DNA of 64,000 nt from Cunninghamia lanceolata. Lineage: Eukaryota; Streptophyta; Pinopsida; Cupressales; Cupressaceae. The position numbers were made by a program, and so were the translations under genes. Below the pieces are notes generated by a model. It searched no databases. It had not been told where the DNA came from and saw only the letters and a program-made list of their open reading frames with translations. This document shows, one piece after another, positions 21,720-35,073 of this stretch (position 1 is the stretch's first letter; every line of letters starts with the position of its first letter). The stretch spans positions 4,154,001-4,218,000 of the forward strand of contig BSBN01000297.1 of the NCBI GenBank assembly GCA_027924645.1. Reading direction: 5' to 3'.

Positions 21720-22545
21720 TAGATTAGGTTGAATCAAAATTATTCCTTCAAGTAAACACCATCATGCTTCTTAGCATGACAAGTGTTTTAGAAACAAGTT
21801 TAGGAACACATGAAAGATCCCATAAATCATTAGTGGTAGGAAACAAGGTCACACAAGTAGGATAGCTCGTCACATATATCACATTTAAAATTAGGACTAG
21901 AGGGTGTGGTACAATAGTTTATAGAGCCAAATTTTTGGTATCAATTCTTTTATTTTGTCTCACTATCATGTCCTAAACCTAGTCCACCTATTTCAAATTT
22001 ATTTTTTCCTACTTGTGAGCTGGTATTTACAAACACTTGGATTACCAGGTATTAACCCATACACTAAATACCTTGAGTTGAACAATGAAGAACCTATGCT
22101 AATACTCTTGTCCTAATAATTAGCAACACAAAAGAAGATCCAACATAAGCATTAAATTACAATATCATTCAATTCCAAGAGAATCTAAGGACAAAATGTG
22201 TATCTTAGTGTTTTATTAAATTGCATCATCATTGCATGCATATTGTGTAATGAAACTTGTAGTTTCTTCCAGGGGGTTGAGTTATTGTCTTGATACTAGA
22301 TTAGGTCATCAAAATTTTTCCTTCAAGTAAACACCATCATGCTTCTTAACATGACAAGTTTTTTAGAAGCAAGTTTAGGAACACATGAAAGATCCCACAA
22401 ATCATTAGTGGTAGGAAACAAGGTCACACAAGTAGCATCGGGTCACATATAGCACGTTTAAAATTAGGACTAGAGGGTGTGGTACAATAGCTTATAGAGC
22501 CAAAAATTTGGTATCAATTCTTTTATTATGTCTCACTATCATGTC

Positions 22546-24820
22546 ATCATCATTTAATATTATAACCATTTTGTTTCATGTATCACATATACAAAAGTAC
22601 GTCAAAGAGGAAATCAACCTCACATGTGAAATAGCTAGGCACTCATATCTTATCTTAAACTTTTATGAGACCAATCTCTTAAATTGATTTTTGATAAATG
22701 AAATCTTATTTGTGATGTTTGTTGTTTGATTAGATCTAAATCATATAGCATGTATTTGATATATGTACATCCTAGGGTTTGAGCTCGTAGCAATTTATTT
22801 ATCCACATTTTTAGCAAGCATGTTGTTGTTGATAGTTATTTTAAATTATGTAGTTATGTCTTAAACATACACTAAATTAATGCAATGATGTCATCAAATA
22901 TAAGTCCTTGAATAACTTGGTAAATTGCTATTACCTTTTCAATGGAATATGTCCCGTGCATGGACTCTTTCATAATCATTTTATGACCAACAGGATTTAG
23001 GCACATAGACTCAAATGTCATATTAAATTGTTTGCTAACTTGTCAACCTGTCACTTCATCTATTAAGTAATGATAAGATCCCATGGTGCAAGATAATCAA
23101 AGAAAGATTGATGATCATGGGCTAAATGACTATTTAGCCAAACTTGAGTATTTCTACATTTTAGTGTTTCCCCTACATGTGACACACAACATTAAATAGT
23201 TATAATTGTTTATTTACTAAGAATAAAATACATCTTACCATAGTCACATCTTTTAGGGTACACATGGTAGTGTTTGATATTTTCTTTATCATACTAATCC
23301 ATAGAAGCATCTACTCATATAATCCCAAACCAATAAAAATGTGCCACAATTAGTTTGGACTCACATCAAATGACATACATATGTTCATAATATCATTGTG
23401 AATTATAGGATATGTAAAGTAGATTGGCTACCCCAATCACTTGTAGGCAAAATTTCCCACAAAACTAGTAAATGATCACCTCCATAATGTTTAAAGAAAT
23501 CACATAAGTCATGGGATATTGGTAATAGTGGGTCAACGCTAAAATAGAAAATAAAGTACAAGTCCAAACAAATATTTTTGTCATACTTAATTTGCAAATA
23601 AAGGCTCACTTGGACTACAAAATAGGGCACCAAGTATAAATAACAGACTTAGAGAAAGTGCCAAGAGATGATGGAACAAATAAATGATAGAGAAATCTAG
23701 AAAAACAAATATCATGCATAACAAACTAATATATAACATATAAAATTATGTACAAGAGTACACATATAAATACAAAGAGGTGGTGTAACCACCTTCCAAC
23801 CACCCAAGTAACCAACCCTTAATTGGGTGTGGTTAACTACCACAAATATGAGACATAAAATTAGGACATAAACCATAAACCATAAACCAAAAGATGTGAG
23901 AATATATCTAAAAAAACCCTATAATCTAAAGTTGGGATAGACTTAGGATTAGCAATGAGATATGCAAACATTCTGATAATCCCTCATAATCTTAAGTCCC
24001 CAATAAGTTTCTAGTCTTTGCAAATACTATGCTGTAGATAGTTTGCTAAAAAATTTAAAGAAAATATATCCAAATGACATTACTCAAATTGATGATTTGT
24101 AGATCTTTATTAAGGCCAAAAGTGTAACAAAGAAACATTAAATTCATTAGCATATAATAAATTTAGGTTGAATTTTAGAAAATGCACATGAAAGATCCCA
24201 AGATCTATACCAAAAATTTAAAAGGACTTAGTGAATCACCATTATTCTATTGTTTGTAGAGATGCACAAGAAACTATGAAAATTGTCACAAGTTTATAAT
24301 TATGTACAAACTTTATTTAAGAAAGAGTGAAAACTAGTTAAATTATCTATTGTGAAGAATAATTTGTACTATGTACAAGGACTCAATTGTTTAAATATTC
24401 TTTCCTATGCAAATGTGCCAATATTTTACTACTTAATTTGATTTGAATTTATGATTGCTACTTCTTAGATATTGATAGCATTGAGAGCTATTTCCGAGTT
24501 TGGATTTCTATAGATAGAGGGCTTAGATTGGAGCTTGTTATGATAATTAGAATCTAGATTACATATTTGTCTTGACTTTATCCTTTGCTAGATAATTTCC
24601 AATTTAAGTATTTTGAAGAGCACCTTCATAATTTACTAGACCTTAGGTCAAGTTCATACTTATGTACATGCTTGGCCTTACCCTAACATGATATGCACAT
24701 ATCTGCAGCATGTGACCTATGCAAATTTAAACTAGAAGTTAATTTATTTTTGTGTAGCACTGATATGGATGGCATTTGGGTACACACAAACCAAGAGATT
24801 GAGAGATTGAGAGTGGTTTT
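22546..24820. other. non-coding, AT-rich, nothing recognised
   Basis: No domain, LTR or clear repeat seen. Short AACCATAAACCATAAACC runs occur near 23870. A tandem GAGATTGA lies just before the Copia insertion. Confidence 0.45.
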
Positions 24821-26458
24821 TGTTGCAAGTATGTGTAATCGGTGTTGTCATTGATGTCAAAAAGCTTGTGTTGTCATTAGTGTCAACTATGTAAGAAATA
24901 GTGCAAAAGTATGAGTAGTTAGTGTTGAGTGGATATTGTCTCTGATGATGAGGTTGGTTGAACATAGATAAGGTTGTTGCAATAGTATGAGTTGTTGGTT
25001 AAGCTATTTTATTGAAGATGATTTGGTTTCTTTGTAGGGGTATTGAAGATGTTGAGAATATGTTTTTGTTGATTAGTTTCCAAGTGCATTTGAGAAAATT
25101 TGATTATTAAAGGAAATAGTGTGTTGAAGTAGCATTTTGGTTTACGGAGTAGTGTTCTGGTTTTTCTTTGTATTTCCTCTATGTTGAAGATCTAACATTG
25201 TAGTTTGGATATGTTGTATAGAGATGTTATATTCCAAATTTGGTGTTCTGGTTCATTGTGCAGAGGAATTTGTGTTCACCGGTATGAAGACTATGTTTCT
25301 GAGTGTTGTAGAGGGAACTGGGAGAAATGTCTTTGCTTCACATTTCTCCGCAAAGTGGTTTTAGGTCTTGCAGTTTTGGAATTATGCTTATAAGGATTAT
25401 ATCTTTCTTCTATTGAAGTTGTTCATGGTTTGATGCTTCAGAAGTTGATTTCTAGAGATACAGTGTATGACAGAGATAGTTAACCTTGTTGGATAAACAT
25501 GATAAAGTTGTGTGGCAGGTGAAAGTTATTGCAGAGGAATTTGTTGGATTTTAGGATATTTTATGATGTTCGTGGAATACTCTAGATTGTGTTGAAGCCT
25601 TTCATGTGGTCCACAAGTCATCTTTGGGTTTGAGGAGGTGTGTACTTAAAGGTTCATTGTGTTAACATAGGTTTGGTCAACCTTGGGTGTTTACACTAAT
25701 TGTGGAGGTGCTTCGATGATTATGAAAGCATAAAGTGGCATGCTTGGATGAATTTAGGTCCAAGCTAAGATGTTTTGTGGTCTTCCTTCATTCCTTTCCA
25801 CTGTGGGAATGTTTAGGTCCAGACCTAATTTGAATTTTCTAGGTTAAGGTGATTTGCCAATCTTGGAGAATGTTCTCAAGGTTGAAGATAGTATAAATGA
25901 GTGTCAAGGGATCGTGATTGAGTGTGAGCATGTGGATGTGATGTAAGTAATAGTTGAATGTGTGGTGCAGTACAACCTTTCATGTGTTAGATTACTGGAT
26001 GTAGTGAGTAGAAGGTGTCTACAATTCTTTAGTGTGACTGTGGAGGTATTGATGGTGTTGCGGTGGAATTCTCTGTTGCATTGAGATGGTTTTCTCCTTG
26101 TAACAAAATTCTCTATCTTCTTCTCTATTCTGGCAGTGAGCCTTTCTTTTGGATAGTGAGCCCTTTGGTAGTGAGCCTTCTGGAAGTGAGCCTTTTGTAA
26201 TTCAGTGTTGATACTACTTTATATTGTGAGCTAATCCTCACCATGGTTTTTCCCTTCTTGGGTTTTCCACGTAAATCTAGTGTTCTCTTGTGTTTGATGT
26301 TGGTTTGATTCAGTTTCTGTTATTATCTTTCATGCTTAATCATCAAAAAAGTCTAAGGGTTAATTGAATCTATGTAGATCTAAATGTGTGTGAGGGTTTT
26401 GAAATTTTAAGCTACAACTGATTCATTGCCCCCTCTCAGTTGTCTTGTGAATTCAACA
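24821..26458 (+). repeat. left LTR of the Copia element
   Basis: TGTTGCAAGTATGTG...GAATTCAACA, 1638 bp. It lacks several short insertions and duplications that are present in the right LTR, for example after 24880. Confidence 0.9.
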
Positions 26459-26460
26459 AT

Positions 26461-26475
26461 TGGTATCAGAGCAAG
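26461..26475 (+). promoter_or_regulatory. primer binding site of the Copia element
   Basis: TGGTATCAGAGCAAG, two bases after the LTR; complement of initiator tRNA-Met. Confidence 0.85.
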
Positions 26476-26516
26476 TTTCTTTGGAAGAGTGCTTAACTGC
26501 TTAAGGTAGATCTGGG

Positions 26517-29500
26517 ATGGCGCACAAGAAGGATGTTCCCTAGTTCGATGGAACATACTATGTATTTTGGAAAATAAGGATGGAAGGTTATCTAATTTCT
26601 CTTGGATATGAGATCTGGAAAGCTGTTGAGACTAAATATACAATTCTAGATAATGGTCCAAGTACCACAAATGAGATCAAGGCCTTTGAAACCAATGGTA
26701 AAGCAAGGTATGCTCTTTTAAGTGGTCTTTCTAATTCTAAATTGGTGAAAGTTATAGATCTGAAAAATGCTAATGAAATCTAGAAAAAGTTAAAAAGTAT
26801 TCATGAAGGAGATGATAGGGTCAAGCAAGCTAAAATGCAGAATTTGAAGCTCATGTTTGAAACCATGCGAATGTCTAAAGATGAAACATTACAAGCTACT
26901 TACAGAAGGTGGATGAAATTGTCTATGGCATCAAAGAACTTGGTGGAAATATTGATGAAAAAGAAGTGGTATTGAAGGTACTCAGAACTCTTCCTAAGGC
27001 TTACAGTCATAAGGTTTCTGCTATTGAAGAATTGTAAAATCTGAATCAGTTTACTAAAGATCAATTGCTTGGTACCTTAACTACTTTTGAAATGAGAGAA
27101 TTTGGTACAAGTAGTGCAAAGGCTGAGATTGCCTTCAAAGTGGCAAATCTGATAAGACTGTGAAATTTGATCAGGAGGATTTAGATGATTTGGAAGCTAA
27201 TTTTGCAAGAAGAATGAAATTGGGTACTGGTAAGTACAATGGTAAGTTGCCTTTCAAGTGTTTCAGTTGTGGCAAGATTGGTCATTATGCTTCAATATGT
27301 CTAAAAAGAATTTTGAGAAGAACAGGGAGAACAAGAGTGGAGTGCCTAAGAAAAGCTACTATATTAGAGAAGATGCAAGTATATCTGATGATGAATCTGA
27401 TTATGAGAATAATGAGGATGATGGATGTCTGTTCATAGCTTTAAGAGATGATATTGTTTCTACTAACTCTAGGAAATGTGTGAAGGAAAAGGCTCCAGAG
27501 GTAGGTCTTAATGTTGAAAGCACTTTGATATTTTCTTTTCATACTACACAGGAAAATAACCTTTGGGTCATTGACAGTGGATGCTCAAATCATATGACCG
27601 GTGATAAAAGTAAGTTTGTTAAACTTGTAAAATGTGGAGGACTAGTTAGATTTGGTGATGATAGAGCTGCTAAGATATGTGGAAGAGGCTCAATTAGTTT
27701 TGATGGAAAGCATAATACTGATGATGTTACTTATGTTAAGGGTTTAAAGAATAACCTCTTGAGTCTTGGACAAATGTGTAGAAAAGGATACAATCTTGTG
27801 TTTTAGGATGGTGGTTGTGAGATCAGAAAAGATTCTAGAACTATGATAGTTGCTGGAAAGAGGACAGATGAAAATGTATATCATCTCAAATGTGGTGATG
27901 GTTATTGCTTCATGACTTAGATCAGTGAAAGCTAGCTATGGCATAGAAGATTGTGTCACATCAATTTTGATAGCCTAGTAAGGATAAGTTCAGCTCAAGC
28001 TGTGAGAGATCTGCTAAACATTACAAAGCCCATCAATGTTGTTTACAAGGAATGTTAGATTGGAAAGAAAGCAAGAAGAAGTTTCAAAGTCAAGGATCAG
28101 TCTTCTACCAGACTATTGGAATTAGTGCATATAGATATTTGTGACCCTACCAAGGTAAGGAGTTTTCAATGTGACATGTATTTCACACAATTGATTGATG
28201 ATTATTGTAGGATGACATGGGTTACTTTTCTCAAAGAAAAATTTGAAGCCCTAGATAAGTTCAAAGCATTGAAAGTCATGGTTGAGAATGAAATGGATAT
28301 GAAAATTAAATGTTTGAGGTCTAAAAGAGGTGGAGAGTTCACCTCCAATGAGTTTAACATGTTCTATGAGAATCATGGAATAAAGAGGCATTTATCTACC
28401 CCTAGGACTCCTCGACAAAATAGAGTGGTTAAAAGAAAGAATAGGATTGTTCAAGAAGATGCAAGGGCAATGATAAAAGAAGAAAAAATACCAAAGGTCT
28501 ATTGGAGAGAAGAAATTCATACTATTGTTTACATACTGAACAGAGTGTGGGCAAGAGAAAATAGTACAAAGACACCTTATGAGTTATGGTACGGAAGGAC
28601 TCTGACTACCAAGTACTTCAAAGTGTTTAGAAGCAAATGTTATATCAGAAGGGATGAATAAAATCTAGGAAAGTTTGATGCAAGGTTTGATGAAGGTATC
28701 TTCCTTGGGTATTCTACTAAAACCAAAGCTTATTGGTGCTACAACAAGAGGTTAAGAAGGATTGTTGAGAGTGCAAATGTCAAAGTTGATGAAGATCTAC
28801 AAAAGAATTTAGAAGTTGATGGATATGAATCAGATGAGACATCTTGCAGAGAAGAAGAAAATGATGATGAAAAGAAAGTATAGATTGAAGAAAAAGAAGC
28901 TCTAGAAAAGACTCCTAAAACTCCCAAGTATGTGCAGAAGCATCATTCTAAAGATCAAATCATTGGTGACAAAAGCAAAGGTGTGCTGACAAGAAGGAAA
29001 GCTATTGAAGAACAAGTAAATCTATGTTTACTCTCTAAAGTTGAACCTAAAACAGTGATTGAAGAATGCAAAAATGAGTATTAGATCAACGCTATGGAAG
29101 AAGAACTAATGCAGATTGAAAACAATTAGACTTGGGAACTTGTCCCAAGACTAGCAAACAAAAATGTGATTGGAACTAAGTGGGTATTCGAAAAAAAACT
29201 GAATGAGAATGGAGAAGTGGTAAGAAACAAGGCAAGGCTTGTGTGTAAAGGTTACTCACAAGTAGAAGGAATAGACTATGAGGAAACTTATGCTCTGGTG
29301 GCAAGAATGGAGGCCATCAGGATGTTTTTAGATTTTGCAGCACAAGGATTTCAAAGTATATCAAATAGATGTGAAGTTTGCTTTCTTGAATGGTGAGTTG
29401 GAAGAAGTATACATAGAACAACCAAATGGATTTCAATTATTAGATAAACCTGACATGCTCTGCAAGTTGAAGAAGACACTATATGGATTGAAGCAAGCCC

Positions 29501-30572
29501 TCAGATCTTGGTATGCAAGGTTAGAAAGGTACTTATTACAACAAGGATTCAATAAAGGTACTACAGATAGTAATTTGTACAACAAAGTAGGATACGATCA
29601 AATTCTAATTGTGGAAATGTATGTAGATGATATAATTTTTGGTGGAAATGAAAGTATGTGTAAGAGTTTTGTAGATGAAATGTAGAAAGAATTTGAGGTG
29701 TCAATGTGTCGAGAAATGAACTTCTTCCTTGGGCTATAGATCAATCAGACAGATAAAGGTATTTTCATTTCACAATCAAATTATGTCAAGGAGTTGTTAA
29801 AGAAGTTTGGGATGGAAGACTCTAAACTAGTATGTACCCCTACGACAACTGGTTGCAAGCTAAGAAATAATGATGAATCTCCTAAGGCTAAATAGAGGAG
29901 GTATAGGTCAATGATTGGAGGATTGTTATACTTAACTGCTACTAGACTGGATATTATGCTTGTAGTTTGTCTTGTGGCTAGATTTCAAGAAGATCCCAGA
30001 GAGTCACATGTTGCAGCAGTGAAGGGGATATTTAGATATTTAAAGGGCACTCCAGATCATGACTTGTGGTATCCAAAGGATAATGAATTTTCTCTAAGTG
30101 CTTACACATATGCAGATTGGTCTAGTTGTGTAGATGATAGGAAAAGTACAAGTGGTGGTGCATTCCTTCTTGGAGGTAGAGTGGTATCTTGGTTAAGTAA
30201 GAAGCAAGATTCAGTGTCTCTGTCTACTATAGAGGTAGAATACATTGCTGCAGCATCTTGCCGTACACAGGTGTTGTGGAGAGGCAAACCTTGAAGGATA
30301 TTAGAGTGGTATATGATGAACCTATTCCTATGTCTTATGATAATACAAGTGCTATTAATATTTCAAAGAATCTAGTGATACTTTCAAGGACAAAACATAT
30401 ATCAATCCGGTATCACTTTTTGAGAGAGAAGGTTGCAGAGAATGAAGTGAAGCTTGCGTATGTGCTTGCAAAGGATTAGGTTGCTGATATATTCACCAAG
30501 ACTCTTCCTAAAGATACATTTGAGTATCTCTAGGAGAAGTTAGGGGTTATTTCCCCCCCTTCTTTGAACTAG
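26517..30572 (+). pseudogene. gag-pol: Copia gag-pol polyprotein, frameshifted
   Basis: Starts MAHKKDVP at 26517. Domains in order: gag (26517-27150) with knuckle CFSCGKIGHYASIC at about 27260; protease around 27560-27800 with active site DSGCSNHMTG; GAG-pre-integrase with HRRLCH near 27945; integrase core about 28116-28661; reverse transcriptase about 29080-29690 with the YVDDIIFG catalytic motif near 29620; RNase H about 30080-30530 with YADW and the DIFTKTLP end motif. The frame changes near 26900, 27150, 27310, 29340 and 30290. In-frame stops include 26541, 26781, 27035 and 30477. It cannot make a functional polyprotein. The last stop at 30570-30572 is probably the natural one. Confidence 0.9.
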
Positions 30573-31004
30573 ATGCATAAGGAGATGCATCACTCTAGTG
30601 GAGTTCAAGTTTCATTCCTTATTCTGGACTAATGTTGGAGGCTACCTCTTAGGGGGAGAAGGTAGTGATCATGATAGTTATTGCAGTTAGGTGGAGTAAG
30701 TTCTAATGTTGGTTTCTTCTAAGGGGGAGCATGCAGAGCAGTAATAAGTAGGTACAAGTTTGAGCAGTTGTTTAAAAAGTAAGATTGAAAGAGAGATGTG
30801 CAACCCTTTGCCATTGATGTCAAAGGGGGAGAGAGAGCAATGTGAAAAAAGAGAGAAAGCAGTGAGTTAGTTGTCAAGAAGAGGTTAGCAAGCTGAGGGG
30901 GAGAGAAAGAGAGAGAAAGAGAAAGGAACTAATTGATATGAAGCATAGTATTGAGAATATTGTTGTGTTTATGGTCTTTCACATTATGTGTTGCCATCAA
31001 TGAC
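30573..31004 (+). other. 3' untranslated segment of the Copia element with repeated purine boxes
   Basis: AGGGGGAG boxes recur at about 30651, 30721, 30824 and 30897. The box at 30810-30833 and the true tract are preceded by related sequence (TGCCATTGATGTCAAAGG against TTGCCATCAATGACAAAGG). The region is otherwise GA-rich without coding. Confidence 0.55.
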
Positions 31005-31016
31005 AAAGGGGGAGAT
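31005..31016 (+). promoter_or_regulatory. polypurine tract of the Copia element
   Basis: AAAGGGGGAGAT immediately before the right LTR. Confidence 0.8.
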
Positions 31017-32662
31017 TGTTGCAAGTATGTGTAATCGGCATTGTCATTGATGTCAACAAGCTTGTGTTGTCATTGGTGTCAATAGTGTCAACTGTGTGAG
31101 TAAGAAATGGTGCAAGAGTATGAGTAGTTAGTGTTGAGTGGATACTATCTCTGATGATGAGGTTGGTTGGATAGAGATAAGGTTGTTGCAATAGTATGAG
31201 CTGTTTGGTTAAGTTGTTTTGCTAAAGATGATTTGGTTACTTTGTAGAGGTGCTAAAGATGTTGAGAATATGTTTCTGTTGATTGGTTTCCAAGTTCTTT
31301 TGAGAAAATTTGATTATTAAAGGAAACAGTGTGTTGAAGTGGCATTTTGGTTTACAGAGTAGTGTTATGGTTTTGCTCCACATTTCCTCTATGTTGAAGA
31401 TCTAATTTTATGGTTTGGATATGTTACTTAGAGATGTTAAGAGATGTTATATTCCAAATTTGGTTTTCTGGTTAGTTGTGCAGAGGAAGTTGTGTTCACC
31501 AGTATGAAGACTATGTTTTTGAGTGTTACAGAGGGGTTTGGGAGAAATGTCTTTGCTCCGCATTTCTCCGCAAAGTGGTTTTAGGTCTTGCAGTTCTGGA
31601 ATTGTGTTTATAAGGCTTATATCTTTCTTTTTTTGAATTTGTTCATGGTTTGATGCTCCAAAGTTTATCTCTAGAGATACAGTGTATGACAGAGATGGTT
31701 AAGCATGCTGGATAAACAAGATAAGGTTGTGCGATAGGTGAAAGTTGTTGTGGAGGAATTTGTTAGATTTCATGATGTTTTAGGATGTTCATGGAATAAT
31801 CTAGATTGTGCTGAAGCCTTGCATGTGGTCTGCAAGTCATCTTTGGGTTTGAGGAGGCATGTACTTAAAAGTTCATTATGTTAACACAGGTTTGGTTGAC
31901 CTTGGGTGTTTACACTAATTGTAGAGGTGCTTCGATGATTGTGAAAGCATGAAGTGGCATGATTAGATGAATTTAGGTCTAAGTTAAGATGTGTTGTGGT
32001 CTACCTTCATTCCTTTCTACCGTAGGATTTTTTAGGTCCAGAACTAATTTGAATTTTCTGGGTTAAGGTGATTTGCTGACCTTGGAGAATGTTCTCAAGG
32101 TTGAAGACAATATAAATGAGTGTCAAGAGATCGTGATTAAGTGTTAGTATGATGGATGTGATGTGAATAATAGTTGAATGTGTGGTGTAGTACAAGATTT
32201 CATGTGTTAGATTACTAGATGTAGTGAGCAGAAGTTGTCTACAATTCTTTAGTGCGATTGCGGAGGTGTTGATGGTGTTGCAGTGTAATTCTCTATTGCA
32301 TTGAGATGGTTTTCTCCTTGTAACAAACTTCTCTATCTTCTTTTCTATTCTGGTAGTGAGCCTTTCTTTTGGGTAGTGAGCCCTTTGGCAGTGAGCCTTT
32401 TGTAATTTAGTGTTGATACTACTTTATATTGTGAGCTAATCCTCACCATGGTTTTTCCCTTCTTAGGGTTTCCATGTAAATCTGGTGTTCTCTTGTGTTT
32501 GATGTTGGTTTGATTAAGTTTCTATTATTTGATTTCATGCTTAATCATTGTAACAATCTAAGGGTTAATTGAATCTATGCAGATCTAAATGTGTGTGAGG
32601 GTTTTGAAATTTTAAGCTACAATTGATTCACCCCCCCTCTCAGTTGTCTTGTGCATTCAACA
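31017..32662 (+). repeat. right LTR of the Copia element
   Basis: TGTTGCAAGTATGTG...GCATTCAACA, 1646 bp, followed by the GTTTT target duplication. Confidence 0.9.
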
Positions 32663-33049
32663 GTTTTATCCAACCCTTCGACCATAGGGGTTTATAGAAC
32701 CAATTGTGACACCATTTTAGAGATTTTGATTTGAATTAGACATTCTTTTGGGGGGCATCCATGCATACCCTGGTGAGACTTTAACAACCATTCTACCATA
32801 GATGTAGGAGCAAGTTTTTGCGGATGTTCCATTGACTGAGGTACAATTAAGAGTGCCAAAACAAACTATCAAAATATAATGTTTTCCACAATATGCCCCC
32901 AAAACTACTATGATGGCATATCAGGTGACTAGGTGCATATACCCTAGGATGGCACCATTGGTTTACCCTCGATTGCTTGCTGCACATGGTCATTATCCAA
33001 ATAACAACCAAATTCCATTATATTTTACATACTAATTATATGCTAAGGT

Positions 33050-33885
33050 TCATCTAGGCCTGAAGTTCAATTATTTGAATTTACCTCCTCATTTGGGGTA
33101 GAGGTGTGATAGAGTATGCGACAAGGATGCATACCATCATGCAGATCAAGAGCATCCTACTTTTAGGACCTTGGTTAGTGAGAGGATGCTTGCTATCTCT
33201 CCATCCTTAAGCCCTAGATTGCTGATCAAGTTGTCAATGGGAAGAAATAGATAGTATTGTTGAGATTGCAGTGCAGAATTAGAGGATATCTGTAGATTGG
33301 GTGGGGCGATACTTGTTGAGGCATCCATGCAGGCCACATGCTTAGTCATATGATCCCTATGTTGCTGGAAGCATCCCATATATGGATGATATAGCTTGCA
33401 TTATAGGCACTAAAGGTCAGATTCATATGGTTGTAGGTTATTTGTTTGAGGACCTGATGAGAGAATAATTGGTGATTTCATCACAACTCGAGATCCCTGT
33501 AGTAGATGTTAGTTCATTTGTGGGTCACATCCATGGAGATTTAGAGAGTTATGTAGCTCATTCCCAACATTCCAATATAGATCATACAGTTAGATCATCT
33601 GGTGGGGCACATGAGCCAAATGATTCTCTCATTGCATAGGCACAATAACCCACTAATCATTCTTCTATTGCACATGCCCAGACATCTATTGATTCACTTG
33701 ACCATGCTATGGGAGGTCAAGGTTTTATGGAGATGCTACAGTTTTTAGTGTTGATGCCATCTCGTTTGCATAGTCCACTACACTCATCATTGCTACATCT
33801 ATTAGAGGATGGCACTATAGATGATTTGGTGGATACCATCATTGCAAAAGATGCACATGACATTCATGATCCTAGTGCAACATAG
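33050..33885 (+). pseudogene. decayed protein-coding gene, unknown family
   Basis: From 33050 to 33366 one frame, then from 33367 to a TAG at 33883-33885 another, give protein-like sequence. Examples are YMDDIACIIGTKGQIHMVVG near 33380 and GTIDDLVDTIIAKDAHDIHD before the stop. Stops lie near 33466, 33637 and 33649, with a frameshift near 33360. The stop is followed at once by GTATGTAC, a possible splice donor. Further donor/acceptor-like sites (GACAG|GTGAGT at 34107, ATGTAG|GTCTCG at 34240) suggest that short 3' exons follow. I recognise no domain. It may be a gene carried by a DNA transposon or a host gene relic. Confidence 0.4.
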
Positions 33886-34161
33886 GTATGTACATGTAAT
33901 TTTAAAGATTTTAAAAGTTAAATTTATATTGTAAAATTTAAAATGTATATATGCTTACATAGTCTTAACACATTTATAAATTATATTTGAAATTAATTTT
34001 CCTTTTTACATGCACATGTGTGTAACTGGAGGTAGTACATGTTGCTCCTAGTATGAGGGTAGAGTGTGTACACACCCATGATTCACTTGACCATGTCAAT
34101 GGACAGGTGAGTTAATTTTCATGTTTGTACATGTATGTATATGTATACATAGGACATTCAT

Positions 34162-34162
<1 letters not shown>

Positions 34163-34207
<45 letters not shown>
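34163..34207 (+). repeat. (CA)18 then (TA)n microsatellite
   Basis: Uninterrupted CA dinucleotides from 34163 to 34198, followed by TATATATA. Confidence 0.95.
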
Positions 34208-34365
34208 TAGATAATTTAATTAAACTTTTTTATATGTAGGTCTCGACTCATTTTTTAGAGAAGGATTTTTACTCGGAGGGTTGCTCTCACACTAGGAGAT
34301 GAATTGATGACCAAACTACCCAGTTTCTACATTTTAGAGATGGACTTTGATACATATAAGATATC

Positions 34366-34735
34366 ATGGACATTTGTGTTTATTTATGTTTGAGAGATAT
34401 CACAAACATTTGTGCTTATATTTATGTTTTAGAGATGTCATGGACATTTTTGTTTATGTTTATGTTTTAGAGATAGACAATTATGTTTGAGATATCACAC
34501 ATGGACATTTATGTTTATGTTTATGTTTTGGAGATATACATGTTTATGTTTGAGATATCACATGGACATTTGTGTTTACGTTTATTTTTCAGAGATAGAC
34601 ATTTATGTTTCAGATATGATGGACATTTGTGAACTTATGTTTATGCTGATATTTGACATGTCATAGATTTGTGTTTATGTTTATGTTTATAAATTTCACA
34701 TGGATGGACATTTATGTTTGATAGATTTATGTTTG
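34366..34735 (+). repeat. degenerate minisatellite, ~55-base period
   Basis: Six or seven degenerate copies containing GGACATTTGTGTTTATGTTT and GAGATATCACA. Confidence 0.7.
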
Positions 34736-35073
34736 GTCCAAAATATAATAAATTCATTTATTTCATATATTAATTTAAAAAACAATTCATAGATCTAGGA
34801 GTCATGTCTAGACAAATTAGTCCAACAAGTTATAAATTGGAATGAAATTATCTCCAGTTTAAAAGGAGTCCAATAAGTCAATATTGTTAGAAATTTTGAT
34901 CATTTGTAGATCACTAATTATTTTGTCTTTAACTAATGTTTTCCTTTAAATTAATAAACTACACAGATCATAAGATAAACAAGTGTAGCTAGATTGACTA
35001 TATTACTAGGCACATTTCAATTCACTAGGGGGAATACACACTAAGTTATATTTGGACATTTTGAATCTAATAT

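Larger units (their letters stand above)
17100..22545 (+). repeat. ~0.6-kb tandem repeat, about 2.5 units, split by an LTR element
   Basis: The same text (CCTAGTCCACCTATTTCAAA ... CTTCAAGTAAACACCATC ... GGTAGGAAACAAGGTCAC) occurs at about 17145-17630, at 17630-17742 continuing at 21720-21965, and at 21965-22545. The middle unit is interrupted between 17743 and 21719. No coding potential is evident. Confidence 0.7.
24821..32662 (+). mobile_element. full-length Ty1/Copia retrotransposon, 7.84 kb
   Basis: LTRs at 24821-26458 and 31017-32662 (TGTTG...CAACA), with 5-bp target duplications GTTTT at 24816-24820 and 32663-32667. A primer site, a gag-pol region in Copia order (integrase before reverse transcriptase) and a polypurine tract complete it. 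Gag-pol is frameshifted several times and the LTRs differ visibly by substitutions and small indels, so it is an old, dead copy. The many AGGGGGAG boxes before the 3' LTR resemble Tork/SIRE-type elements. Confidence 0.92.
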
